Assembly (NCBI GenBank): GCA_003415625.1
Contig: PYIU01000001.1
Coordinates: 7,442,210 to 7,506,209 of the forward strand
DNA length: 64,000 bases
Source of the DNA: Aquanectria penicillioides
Taxonomy: Eukaryota; Ascomycota; Sordariomycetes; Hypocreales; Nectriaceae
Reading direction: 5' to 3'
Every line of letters starts with the position of its first letter. The first letter of the stretch is position 1. The position numbers and the translations under genes were made by a program. This document shows, in pieces, positions 11,783-22,419 of the stretch. The notes beneath the pieces were generated by a model. It saw nothing but the letters and a program-made list of their open reading frames with translations, was not told the origin of the DNA and did no database searches.

Positions 11783-13328
11783 GCATGAATGATGCGGGGT
11801 TTCTTGTACGAGATAGTTGAACGAAAAACTAAGTGAAATTTTAGGCGATGAAATAAAATCGTTGTAGATTGACGTTTGAGGCTTTCGCAATCAATGGCTT
11901 CGGCGCCCATATGCAGCCAGAGGACTGGATGAATGCACATCTTACGCTGCTGCCCTCGGCCTAATGTGACCCGACTCGTCCTGTCAGCTGAACGAATGGC
12001 TCGTATTCCACCCCTCTTGGGATCTTTCTAGGACGAAATCAACATCTGAATATAGAAAACAGCCCGATTGACTTTTTTCCGGGAGCTTGATGCTGCTTAT
12101 CCGTGGTATAATATGTCTTGCCTAGCTAGACATCGGCTATGAGGCGTCTCTTCCATATAATCCCACCACGCCTCTCAAACCACCACGTGGATCGATGCCC
12201 TACCATCAGTCAACCGGCCGATGCGTACACCGCTTACTAGGACTAACTTATTGCGGGAGTTCGGTATTCAGAATTGTAAGAGAGCTTTATTGATGATGTG
12301 ACGCGCAACGATTTACAAAAAAGTGTAGTTATAACTCGACGTCCCGCAGCCCCGTGCAGCCGTGTCACCAATAATCCTCCAAGTTCCTGCAGCCTGCCTC
12401 GGGTAGTACCGGTCGGGCAGAACCAGGCTGCCCTAATTACCTCAACAAGCTGATTGGCACCTTGGCGTGTAAGCCACGGCCAGGCGCAACCTGGCGGTGA
12501 TTGGATTTTCTTTGTTGGAATAGGACTTTTAAGCTGGTTTTCGTCATCTTGGTAGTTGATCGAGCATTACGGCTTGTATGATACAAACTGTACTGGGCGA
12601 ACTATTGAATGCGCCTCTTGCTCTCGACTCTGGTAGCTTGCGGAGGGCTTGAGTGCCACTGCAAATGAGGCCAAGCCACCACCAGCTGAACGGCCGATCG
12701 AGCTTGGCTCGAATCCTCGTGATGCATCCGTGGGCGGTGTTTGAATACCGCCTCTGGTTATTGGCCAATCCTCTGCCAGCCAACTCAGCTGAGCGACCTC
12801 TACGGTCTAGTCTGCCCATCTGCCGTTGACTCCGCTTTTGGTCGGCTTGGATGCTTAAAGTCTGACTGACACCGTCGACTTGTTATTGGCCGCCCTGTGG
12901 TAGCTATTCCCCCGCACACTTGAGAGCTCTCAATGCCCACATTGTCTGTCGTGCTCAGTGTGGTAGCTTATGGCGGAGCCGCCTCAGAGGCTATGCTGGG
13001 TATGTCTCTGCACTAGAGTGGTGTGAAGTTGGTACTATTTTTGTGATACTCCTAGTCTCGGTGTATCGGCTGCAACGGGCATGCCTAGACGGCCACGCTA
13101 CGTTACGAGCGGAGCAATCGCATCATCGCACGTTTTTCAACAGTCGACTCTATTAGCTTCAGCTTCGAGTTCAACTATATAAGGCATGTGAGTCCCGGCG
13201 ATTGGGGAATTATTTCGGTAGGCAGCTCACAGCATCACTAAAAACTCCCATCTAATACGCAGAGTCAACTTATCTCTTAATTTCAACACCCCCACCACTT
13301 TCGCTTTTGAAACTCCCTCACTTTCAAA
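11783..13328. other. Intergenic region with the promoter of the secreted But2 gene
   Basis: About 1.5 kb without a supported gene. Open frames at 12544-12819 (-) and 12920-13156 (+) lack any recognisable motif. The right end is a promoter: a TATA box lies at 13176-13184, and the leader just before the start codon is pyrimidine-rich with CACCCCCACCACTTTC-type sequence, typical of well-expressed fungal genes. Confidence 0.5.
13176..13184 (+). promoter_or_regulatory. TATA box of the secreted But2-domain gene
   Basis: TATATAAGG lies about 145-150 bp upstream of the ATG at 13329, with a C/T-rich leader following. Good TATA boxes are uncommon in these genomes and usually mark strongly or conditionally induced genes. 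Confidence 0.5.
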
Positions 13329-13889
13329 ATGTTCTTCTCCAAGACCATCCTCGCCACTTTTATGGCTGCTTCCTCTGTCCTCGGTGCTCCTGTCGAGGTC
13401 CGGGATACCAACTACTTCACCCCTTCCGCCATCTGGAAGTACAACGTTGGCACTGGCGCCATCTCCTCCACCAACGTCGGCGTGGTTTCCAAGGCTACCA
13501 ACAATGGTGGACAGGACACCACTGCGCTCTTGACTTTCACCTACCCTGCCGCCTCGGCCGGTAAGAAGTGCCAGTTTGCCTTCTACCTCGAGCCCAGCGC
13601 TACCTTGACTGGCAGCAAGAAGCTGGATCTCTTCACTAGCAACAGCCCTGCCCCCGGCCCCAGAACCAGTTGGGGTCCCGGAAACCAGCGCAACAACCAC
13701 TTGGGCCGTCTGTCGCTTTCTCTCGGATCTACGGCTACCTGGGATGCTACATATAGCACTTACCTCACACAGAAGACTGACTGCAAGGCCCCTGGAACTG
13801 TTGAAGGCTTTGAGCTCGTTGGTGTTTATGACAATGACTACGTCTCTTGGAACCCCAGCCTCGGCGGTCCCCGCATCATCTACACTTAA
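13329..13889 (+). CDS. Small secreted protein with a But2 C-terminal-like domain
   Basis: An intronless gene of 186 residues. Residues 1-19 form a signal peptide (basic start, hydrophobic core FFSKTILATFMAASSVLG, small residues before the cut). The mature part resembles the ubiquitin-3-binding protein But2 C-terminal domain family (PF09792), common in secreted ascomycete proteins: a strand-rich region with alternating aromatic residues, QFAFYLEP, and the closing signature GFELVGVYDNDYVSWNPS. The biochemical role of this family is not established; members are often abundant in culture fluid. Codon use is strongly C-ending, and a TATA box lies upstream, both pointing to high expression. Only two Cys remain in the mature part. 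Start chosen at the only ATG that gives the signal peptide. Confidence 0.8.
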   Translation: MFFSKTILATFMAASSVLGAPVEVRDTNYFTPSAIWKYNVGTGAISSTNVGVVSKATNNGGQDTTALLTFTYPAASAGKKCQFAFYLEPSATLTGSKKLDLFTSNSPAPGPRTSWGPGNQRNNHLGRLSLSLGSTATWDATYSTYLTQKTDCKAPGTVEGFELVGVYDNDYVSWNPSLGGPRIIYT

Positions 13890-16800
13890 TTTTTTCTTCA
13901 TTGGGCAGGATTGCATTGGAGCATTGGTGTATCATTCATGACTTTCATTGATCAATTTTCTGGGTCTTTATTCCACTGGACAGCTTGGTGGATGAATCAA
14001 AGAGTTGTAGGCGCATCTGGTAATTTCACTTTCTAAGACTCTCCTTCGTCACTAGACACAGCATTCTCTATATATAGTCATACCGGGGACTTGGGAACCA
14101 ATCCTCAAACTATATAATTAAAATCGTTCCTTCAAAAAATGCGCTTGCCATACCTTAATTCTGACTTCTGAAGCGATCATGAAGATGTCAAGGGATTGCC
14201 GGCTAAGGAGTGCTTCCACAGCCCGACGTGTGACCACAATGTAAAAATAGCTACCAATCAGAGGCCAATTAATAATAGATTTAAAAAAAATTGAGGGGCT
14301 TGTAGAAGTAGCTTGAAGTGGAAATGGCAGATGCATTCCAGTTGTGGTGTGGGACTTAGAGAATTCGAGGCATACGAAATGTTGATGTTGAAGCCATAGA
14401 AGGACAAAATAATTATCTACAATTAATGCCACAATTTTATGCTCTGGGATACCTTAGTGAGATACTTGATTATCTTTCCAAGAAGCTTTGACACATCGGA
14501 AACTAAGCTCACAAACCTAGCATTGAGATCAATCTACCGGATCGCTAATCTGGAGGGAAGTTCATGGCAACTGTGCACACTAATGCATTGACGATGCTTT
14601 GAAAGATCAATATATATACTGATCTTTTTCTTCAATTGCTACATTGTCGTCTTTCTATGTCAATCGCGGACGTTGGAGGCAAGTTTGAGAAAACATTATG
14701 CGTGATTTATTTTAGAATTATCAATAGTTATAATGAGAATGAGTTTACTTGACCTCTTTGGCACCAAATCTTAGATTTATAGGTTGAGAGCATTGTGCAG
14801 GTCCTGTAACATCATGGGTCACATGATTGTGCTCTCGGAAATTGGGCACAATTTGTCTTAGTATAGAGCGTATATGTTTTCTAGTTGTCGCGGAAAAAAA
14901 AATATCCCAAATTCCACAATAATCCGGGGCTTCTTGGAATCCATAGGGGATTACCGTGGTTACTGGCGAGGAAAAACGAGACCTTGGGTGATAAAGTGCT
15001 CTAGTTTGGAGCGAAACTCGAACAGCGGATGTCAACACACCATTCTCTGCGAAATCCAGCCCTAAGGAGGTATAGGAAGGTAGATGATTCTTTCCTAAGC
15101 TAGCATGACTGTAGTTGTCGGCTGCTAGCGGGGAATTGGTTGTGTGTGAACTGCTGCACATTACTGGCTGAACTTGGTAAAATGCGAATGACTTCGGAGA
15201 TGGTGCTACGCGGCCTGGAGGCCTCTAGTATCGATCCTGCAGCCAAATAAGCAAGTATTCATCTCGAAGATTCATACTAAGGGGAATAGGTAGGCCTAAT
15301 GGTTGATGCTGATTGCACGACGGAGAAGATGATTGAGGCGACTCAGCTCGCAAGGAGCTCCCGTTGCCAGTGGACTGGTCCTAAATCGGACGGAAAACTG
15401 GCGTGAACAGCGAACCAAAGGCCCACAAAACCCGCCCATATGGTACGCTAACGAAATGGTCACAGGTTCGGCCGCCTCCTTCAGCTTCACGTGTTGTTTT
15501 GATCATGCAATTGACGATTGTTGGGTCAACTATGGTGCTCTTGTTGGTTATCCCTATCTTTCGGGAGCCTTCACCAATGGGTTGACGCCCTCGGAGATGT
15601 TGACTGAGTGAAATCGGCGGCGCAGCCCTGTTGGTTTAGAGACTCTCGGCCGTACCTTGGGCTAGACGAATCCGGGACGGCCCAACGGTGGTTAGACGAC
15701 GGAGCAAGGCACTAGAGGGGAACGTGGCCTCTTCTCTCAACCGTCTGGGGCGCCGGAAGTGTAAATTGGCGCGGCCAAGGGTACCTACACTGGACGCGGG
15801 AAAACACGCATACCGGTACTGTTGGTGTCCATTCAAGTACCCCGCGGCCTTGCCCGTTGTAGTAAACGAGGTCCCCGGGATTTCGCGCAGTAACCCTGTA
15901 GGCAAATCGATGCCATGATTTCGTTTCCGCTACGTATCTGGTGGAGCGACCCATGATTCTCCATCCGCCACGACCTAGTCCGATGAGATACGCCAGCTGA
16001 ACCCGAGTGGACGTCTTCCGATTGGCGTCGCGGGCCCTGATTCCTGCGGCGAGAGATCGCCGCAGTGATGAACTGCTTAAGCGTCAGATTTGGCGGCCCG
16101 TTTGCGATGCGAACCATGATCAACCAACAATAGAGAGCCAACGGCGATCAAGGGTTTTTCCGGAGAAGCACGTTGCGGAAAGGAAATAAGAAAGAGAATC
16201 CAGAACACAATTTGGAAACATGCCGTGCATATTTCACTGCCGGCCGACTCAAATGGCTTATCGCTGGCCAAGCCATTCACTGCGAATCAAAATAATCTGC
16301 AAGGGTCTTTGGAGGTTGAAAGAATGTCAATGCTGGCCAAGAATATGGAACCAGACTAGAATGTCATTGTTACACGACCCAAGTTCACTGGTCGCGGACC
16401 GAGCCGGGAACGCCAGCCTCGCTTGGGCGACCCTAACCAACAGATTGAACGTTTTTACAAAAGCTCGCCCTAGCGCGAGTCATTGCCGTCTACTACCTGG
16501 GCCAACGGATTCGTGGAACTGGGCCTGCTTACCTCTTGGTGGTGTGCGGGAGGTGGGGGGATGGAATATCATAATTCGCCAGCGACATGTCACGGGTGCT
16601 ACGATTCTTCAATGTGTACCGAGGTTTTGAATCGGCAGTTGCGGAAGACCCAACGAGCCTTCATATCTTAGGCGAGCCTGATGAAATCACGTCATCTTGC
16701 TCGCGACGAGCATACGAAGTGATACGACTATCGGTCATATCTGAAAGAAGACAGCGCGAATTGTCACCTGCGGATTACTGTGAAGCGAGATGAGACATTT

Positions 16801-17767
16801 AAAAGCGAAGCCTGGAGTTCATGGACGGGAAAGAGTCAAGATATATCGCTTCATTGGTACGCCTTGCCTCCTAGTCATTCAATATGCAGGTCCTCGTACC
16901 ACTTTTTTATCCCTAGCTAAGCATGGGTACTATTCAACATGGATAATTGGTTTGTGCCAAAGCCAAGCTGTCAAATGACATAACAATGCCGCCTGGCTTG
17001 GACCCTGCAGTTGCTGATGGTGGTAAGATACACCTAATTCTTTCGCATCACGTTGACAGCCTAGGTGGAGCCTTGAAATCTCATTTCGAGGCGCATCGAG
17101 CATTATCCAATGGAACCGGGGATCAGAACTATGCATACAAGGCGCAGAGGTTCGCAATCAACAAGATAAGGAACACTCGAGCACTAACCCCGGACTTTAG
17201 GCTGTGGTTGGAGGCACGCAAACAGCCTGCTAGGTGTGGTAGAGCGAGCATGCCAAAATGAGCAAGGCCCCTGGTCTGACTGAACTCATGAACCCACGTA
17301 CAAGGTTTCGGCTTAGTAGCAAACCCCGGGCTACCGAGTAGTTCAAACACGACTGGTCCGGGGATCAGCGTCCTGTGCGTTGCGGCTGATATGATTCTGA
17401 AATAGGTTAGAGGGAAGCGCGCCACGGCGTTGGCAACCCGGCCTTCGGAGGCCGTGCAGCCAACACCTTTTCCTGGGCTAAAGGAAGTACCATAAGGATT
17501 GCATACCCGTTATTGCCTTGCTCGGAGTTCATCAAGGAGATGTTCCAGCATGGTCATGGCTCGTTGTTTCCATACCGTGCACCCGAATGATGACGTTGAG
17601 AAACAAAACTCATCCATCCTTCGCCCCCAACCTTTGGCGACAGTAATCTCCACACCAAGATTTCTTAACTGCGACCCTGTTCATTACGAAGCTCCACGCG
17701 CCCTAGACACGCGGGGATCTCGAGAGCCCTCAGCCTGGCAGTGTGACCTCAGACTCACAACCGCATA
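13890..17767. other. Gene-poor stretch of 3.9 kb
   Basis: No gene can be supported. The left part (to about 15.2 kb) is moderately AT-rich with short random frames. From 15.3 to 17.4 kb the composition is more GC-rich and overlapping open frames of 60-138 codons occur on both strands, but none shows a domain, a signal peptide or splice-linked continuity. It could be eroded repeat or relic DNA; no terminal repeats were recognised by eye. The right end (17.5-17.77 kb) should be the promoter of the AflR-type regulator. Confidence 0.45.
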
Positions 17768-19030
17768 ATGGAAAACCAAGCACCTAAAAGATATGCTTGC
17801 GATCGATGCCGGGAACAAAAACTTCGTTGTCCCCGGAGCCAGCAAGGCGACGGCACGTGCGATCGCTGTCATCGTCTCGGAGCCTTATGCACGACGAGCA
17901 GAGGCCGTCCACTTGGACGCCCTCGACTAAATGCAACTGATCAGACTGGCCGTCAGGCTAACAGAGTTCAGTCGTCGTACGATGAACAAAGGGCCCGGAA
18001 ATCGTCCATTCGAGGGTTTGGCATAGCGCCCCTCACAAATCCCACTCCGCTGTCCACCATCTCTCCACGTTCAGCAGCGCCCAGATCGGACACGGGCTCT
18101 ACCCTGTTCTCAGCCGAGTCCGAATGTGACAACGGGTTCCATGCGCAATTGAATGACTTTGACGTATCTACCTCAGTAGGATCAAATCTTGGTTTTGCAG
18201 CGTCCCAACCTTGGCTTTGCTCTGATACCTCATTTGCGTCTGATCTTGACTTGCGCATTCAAGATGACCATGTACCCACGACTCACGAGGATGCTCAAAA
18301 TGCCATGGATGATGCAGAATACGATAATTCTGGAACAAGCGAGGCTTCGATATCTATTCCAGCTGAGAGCGATCCGATGGTACCTTTGGTGGGTGTCATT
18401 CGGAGCATCTCGCGGCAATTGGCCGAGCTAAAAAGCCAACCATGGGACCCTAGCATGATGCTAATTAACCTATTTGATGGGAAGGACATGGAATTCCCCA
18501 GTCCTGCGCGCCTGAACCCTTTGGAGAATGCCATGTGCATTTCAATGAAATTTGTGCTGGTGCTGCAGACAATGACACCCATGAGTCGCTCGCCAGCTTC
18601 GTCGTCTTGTCTCCCAGCCTCGCTATCGCTGAAGCTGATGCTCGTCTCTACATACTTGCAGCTAGGCCAACTATTTGATGCAATACTGGATCGTATCAAC
18701 ATCTGCGTCCGCGAGACGCAAACCCACTCAGAAATCCACTTTCCTCCGCTATCGTTATCAAACGAGAGCTACAGACGGTTCACGCATCAGCCCGGGAGCC
18801 TTCATGTCAAAATGATGATTCAATGCTTTGAGTGCCATTTGAGCTCTGTGGAGTCCCTCATGGGGCTCCCAGAGAGGTATCGGTTTTGGAGTCAGCAGAA
18901 AACCACCAGTGGAATCTTGGGCGACGAGAAGACCCTTACGATAATAGAAGCAGTCATGAGCCAGGCACAGGAAGTTTTTCGATCACTGAAACGTACGATC
19001 GAGAATCTTGAAACTTCCATGCGAAGTTGA
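17768..19030 (+). CDS. AflR-type Zn2Cys6 regulator, likely specific to the PKS-NRPS locus
   Basis: A single exon of 420 residues. Cys11, 14, 21, 31, 34 and 41 form a perfect CX2CX6CX9CX2CX6C binuclear zinc cluster (ACDRCREQKLRCPR...CDRCHRLGALC), followed by the basic linker TTSRGRPLGRPR typical of AflR-like regulators of secondary metabolism. The C-terminal half (about 230-415) resembles the AflR regulatory domain: a helical region with PLENA, a Ser-rich linker, LQLGQLFD, and a late segment with HVKMMIQCFECHLSS. It is a nuclear DNA-binding protein by family. It is transcribed toward the enoyl reductase and PKS-NRPS genes in the same orientation, and both of these have clusters of TCGG boxes upstream, the kind of half-site bound by AflR-class proteins. 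I therefore infer that it activates this locus. No damage is visible. Confidence 0.85.
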   Translation: MENQAPKRYACDRCREQKLRCPRSQQGDGTCDRCHRLGALCTTSRGRPLGRPRLNATDQTGRQANRVQSSYDEQRARKSSIRGFGIAPLTNPTPLSTISPRSAAPRSDTGSTLFSAESECDNGFHAQLNDFDVSTSVGSNLGFAASQPWLCSDTSFASDLDLRIQDDHVPTTHEDAQNAMDDAEYDNSGTSEASISIPAESDPMVPLVGVIRSISRQLAELKSQPWDPSMMLINLFDGKDMEFPSPARLNPLENAMCISMKFVLVLQTMTPMSRSPASSSCLPASLSLKLMLVSTYLQLGQLFDAILDRINICVRETQTHSEIHFPPLSLSNESYRRFTHQPGSLHVKMMIQCFECHLSSVESLMGLPERYRFWSQQKTTSGILGDEKTLTIIEAVMSQAQEVFRSLKRTIENLETSMRS

Positions 19031-20279
19031 TTGCAGTACGGGGGGGCAACTAGAAGAGAGAGTGTGGGTGCAAAATAATAGAACTCCATCTACTCCTGGC
19101 CGCGGGCGGCGAGACGGGAGTTTAATTATTCAGGCTGTCCACGATTCAAGCGTTGAACTGTTTTCTTTGCCTCTTCTCTTTTCTTGGACAGGGGTGGACT
19201 TGATTAGCGGTAGACTCGGGTCTAGTTAAGGCGCGCTATTTAAATATGGTCAATTTCGCGGCCAGAGTAGAGTAGAGATGATATAATGAATTCAACACCG
19301 AGATGTTCGGTGCCTGCCTCTTCAAAGCTGACGTGCAAGGTGTCACACAGGACTGCTTTGGCTCGCTGTCTCTTGGAAAACTCACTCTTCAGACCTGAAT
19401 TCGGAAATGCCATCCAAAACGCCGGCCTGATGCATTCCCGATGTGTCAGTCGTGGTGGGTGGTGGTGGTTGTGATAGGCCCACAATGTGGTCCCATGGTC
19501 AAATCAGCCCAACAAGATTGGGAGGCCTGAGAGCGTCCAACTAACCGTGTACTAAGGTGCCAACACCATGTAAGCGTCAACAAGGCTTCAGCCACCGAGT
19601 TGGTTCCAGACTTTCGGTCCGTCGGGGACTTTTCGGTGGGTCAAGGAAAAAAGTCCCGACCCCGAGCCTGGAGGTCTTCCGACCTGGTTTCCGACTGGGC
19701 TATGCTCGTCTGAACCTTTCAACGAATGTCCTCTCTAGCGAAGGGAGTCGGAATATGCTCGCTGGATGACGAATAACGTAGATAATCGGCATCAACTTCA
19801 AGAGGTCAAGTGTTTACAAGGCTGTGTGGTAAATTTGTGGGTTGTCTGACCATCTGATTGCTTACATGGGTTGACTATCCTGGCAATCCCATGTAGCCCT
19901 TCAGAGTACGTGGTAGGAATATTTTCTCTCTTTATTCCTTGACAAAACCCAGCCACCAGCACGCTAATAATAGACTGGGTGCGTGGGCGATCGATAGGCA
20001 CTTCGCCTAATAGTTGATCAGCACTGTGCCTCAAATGTGATAGAGCTCGAGATACGCCTCGGCAGCACAGGCAGCGCATCATTCGGAAGAATACAGCGAT
20101 TCGGATTACAGTCTTATTCGGAACTTCGTTTCGGAGCCTCGAATCGGAGATGAATATGCCTTGGCATTGGTGCGTTGAGCAATTGCCGCTGCCTTGGTTC
20201 TTATATTGTGAGAGGTGCGTATTGCTCAAAATGAAATGCGATTGTGATGTGTTGCTGAAAACAATCCTGATCAGAGAAA
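19031..20279. other. Intergenic region, promoter of the trans enoyl reductase
   Basis: No gene is supported; a 166-codon frame on the minus strand (20298-19798) overlaps the promoter and reads through the TCGGA repeat array, with no motif. The functional content is the repeat array at 20081-20148 (listed separately). Confidence 0.5.
20081..20148 (+). promoter_or_regulatory. Five direct TCGGA boxes upstream of the enoyl reductase
   Basis: TCGGA starts at 20083, 20101, 20118, 20131 and 20144, all on the plus strand, 132-197 bp before the enoyl reductase ATG. The first four are preceded by ATTCGG, GATTCGG, ATTCGG and TTTCGG contexts and the last by AATCGG. AflR-class regulators recognise TCG-based half-sites. 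A similar array precedes the PKS-NRPS gene, so these are proposed operators for the adjacent regulator. Confidence 0.55.
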
Positions 20280-21412
20280 ATGGCGCAACAGCAGACATGT
20301 CTCGTACAGCCTCCTGGTGGCCAGGGATCGCCAGTCATCTCCAACGCGCACACTATCCCGGAGTTGAAAGAGCCACATCATGTTTTGATCCGAGTTTCCG
20401 CCGTGGCTCTTAATCCGACCGATTACAAGATGCCCGAATTTCACCACACTCCAAATGCGATTATGGGATGCGACTTTACCGGAACTGTGGTTGAAGTTGG
20501 TTCAGCAGTGACTGATGTCAGCCCCGGGACTCGCTTGTGCGGTTCTGTTCAAGGATCAAATCCAGCATTTCCTGAATGCGGGTCATTTGCAGAGTATCTC
20601 GTTACCGATCGACGGCTATTGTTGAAGGTTCCAGATACCTGGACTGATATAGAGGCTGCTGCTTTGGGAGGCATTGGGTGGACAACCGTGGCCCTCGTCA
20701 TGGAGGATTCTTTGGGCCTAACTGGCTGTCCATCCAATCCTGCGCCCCCACGGAAAGATGGAAGCCTACAACCAGTCTTAATATACGGGGGCGCGACTGC
20801 AACGGGAACCATGGCATGCCAGATTTTGAAGCTGTCAGTATTATCAACGGTATTTTCTTTCCATAAGAACATGTAGCTGACAACCCAAGTTGCGGGTATG
20901 ATCCCATCACAACAGTCTCGGATGCATCGGCAAGCTTGGCTAAGAAATATGGCGCAACCGCGACAATTCCATATTCGTCCCCGACTTGCGGAGACGATAT
21001 ACGGAAAATCACCAAAGGAAAGCTTCGATATGCAATTGACTGCATTACGTCTCCTGAGTCGGTCCGGTGCTGCTTGGCGGCGCTTGGTCGTACAGGTGGA
21101 CGGTGTGCAACACTAGATTACGCGCCAGTAGAGTGGAGAACTCGGAAGGCTGTCAAGATTGACATGCCGATGGCCTACGTCACCACTGGAAAGGAAGTCA
21201 AGCTGAATGGCGTTTTCCATCGTGATGCGGACGTGACGAAATTTCATCTAGCCACAAGGTGGCGTGAAGAGGTGCAGCATCTCGTCAACGAAGGGCTGAT
21301 TACATGTCACCCACCACAGGAAGTCGGCGGGAAATGGGACGGAATCGCAAGGGGATTGGAAATGCTCAAGGCTGGCCAGGTGCGCGGCCATAAACTTGTT
21401 GTTCGTATTTGA
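20280..21412 (+). CDS. Trans-acting enoyl reductase (LovC-type, MDR family) partner of the PKS-NRPS
   Basis: Two exons, 20280-20833 and 20890-21412, encode 358 residues. The 56-nt intron has donor GTCAGT, branch GCTGAC and acceptor AAG; other donors leave a stop. The protein is a medium-chain dehydrogenase/reductase of the kind that works with highly reducing PKSs whose own ER domain is dead. Visible marks are ALNPTDYKMPEF near residue 45, GCDFTGTVVEVG, the NADPH-binding YGGATATGTMACQILK near residue 170, and the closing GLEMLKAGQVRGHKLVVR. In lovastatin, tenellin and aspyridone pathways such an enzyme reduces the enoyl-ACP intermediate at chosen cycles; here it should serve the PKS-NRPS encoded 1 kb downstream on the same strand. 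Length matches LovC (363 residues). No missing key segment was seen. Confidence 0.9.
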
Positions 21413-22419
21413 TAGGTAAGACAACCGCAGCAGCCCTCTATTTCCTCACATTAATAGGATAATTAATTATGAGTTTATTTTCTTTTTTTTTAATGTACCC
21501 TAATCTTATTACCTCACATGCTGTATTTGAAAATTGACCGTATCATGTACATTTCCCGTTTTCTTATAATGTTGAAATAAGCGATCCCGAAATGTGTAAA
21601 TGTGATTGAAATTCATCATGTCGCACTGTTGAGGAAAATTGGAGACAGCTTTGAGCTTGAATTTCTGGAGTACTGTGGGTGCCGAGTTGAAAATAGATAT
21701 CGCTGCCTGACCCACATGTGAGTAGATCTTGTTTGGATACGCACATCCTAACCCATGTCCGAATATTGCTTTCCTAATAAATGTACTTTGTCTTGAAAAA
21801 TCATGACTTGGCACTTTGGTTGGCCGATCCGATTCGGCATGGCGAATCGGGGACTCGGTCTCATGCATTCGGAGCATTACCATTCGGCTCTTCCGATGCT
21901 TGGCAAGCTCGGAGACTGACGGCGAGGTGGTCCGTATAACAAATGCAGCCTCTTCAAATAGTAGTAGAAACAGCCCCAGTCTGACTAGAGAGCTAACTAC
22001 AAATGGTATGTTGTTGGTTCGTGGCTCTAAATCCATTTCGTTGGCGGCCAATCTTGGCCGTTATTCGCGGTTCCGCTTCGTGGGCCAAGGCAGTTGGTAC
22101 GTCAATATTATCGGAGTGGCAATCGATAGCCCCCGGAAGCCATATGTCGGGTTCGGAGACGGAATTTCATTGGATATGGAGCAAACAGAGAGGGTGACTT
22201 TGGTTGCAGGGGAAACTAGGCCTGATTTGAGACGCAGCTTACCATACAACAACAGCACATTGCATCTGATATATAGATTGATGACACTTCGAGTCTTTTT
22301 TGGTGTAACTTATGTATCATGCTCAAAAGGTGTCCCTTTTGATAATTTCCGAAGTCTCTCATATTTCTATCAAGTGAATATTGTATAATTATTATTACCC
22401 ATCATCTACGTTAGCAGAA
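21413..22419. promoter_or_regulatory. Promoter region of the PKS-NRPS gene with a TCGG box cluster
   Basis: TCGG occurs at 21834, 21847, 21855, 21869, 21884 and 21909, with the inverse CCGA at 21824, 21829 and 21893. Two pairs form inverted repeats: CCGATTCGG (21829-21837) and TCGGCTCTTCCGA (21884-21896). The array sits about 510-600 bp before the PKS-NRPS start. TATATAG lies near 22270. Open frames over this stretch on both strands (180 and 190 codons) have no domain and are not called. Confidence 0.5.

Noticed and set aside
13227..13916. 229-codon antisense frame over the secreted But2-domain gene
   Set aside because: Same cause: C-ending codons on the sense strand remove antisense stops. 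The sense gene has a signal peptide and domain.
19798..20298. 166-codon minus-strand frame upstream of the enoyl reductase
   Set aside because: Covers the TCGGA repeat array and the reductase start; no motif.
21509..22388. Two overlapping frames (180 codons minus, 190 codons plus) before the PKS-NRPS
   Set aside because: They overlap each other on opposite strands, include the TCGG array and promoter of the megasynthase, and show no domain.
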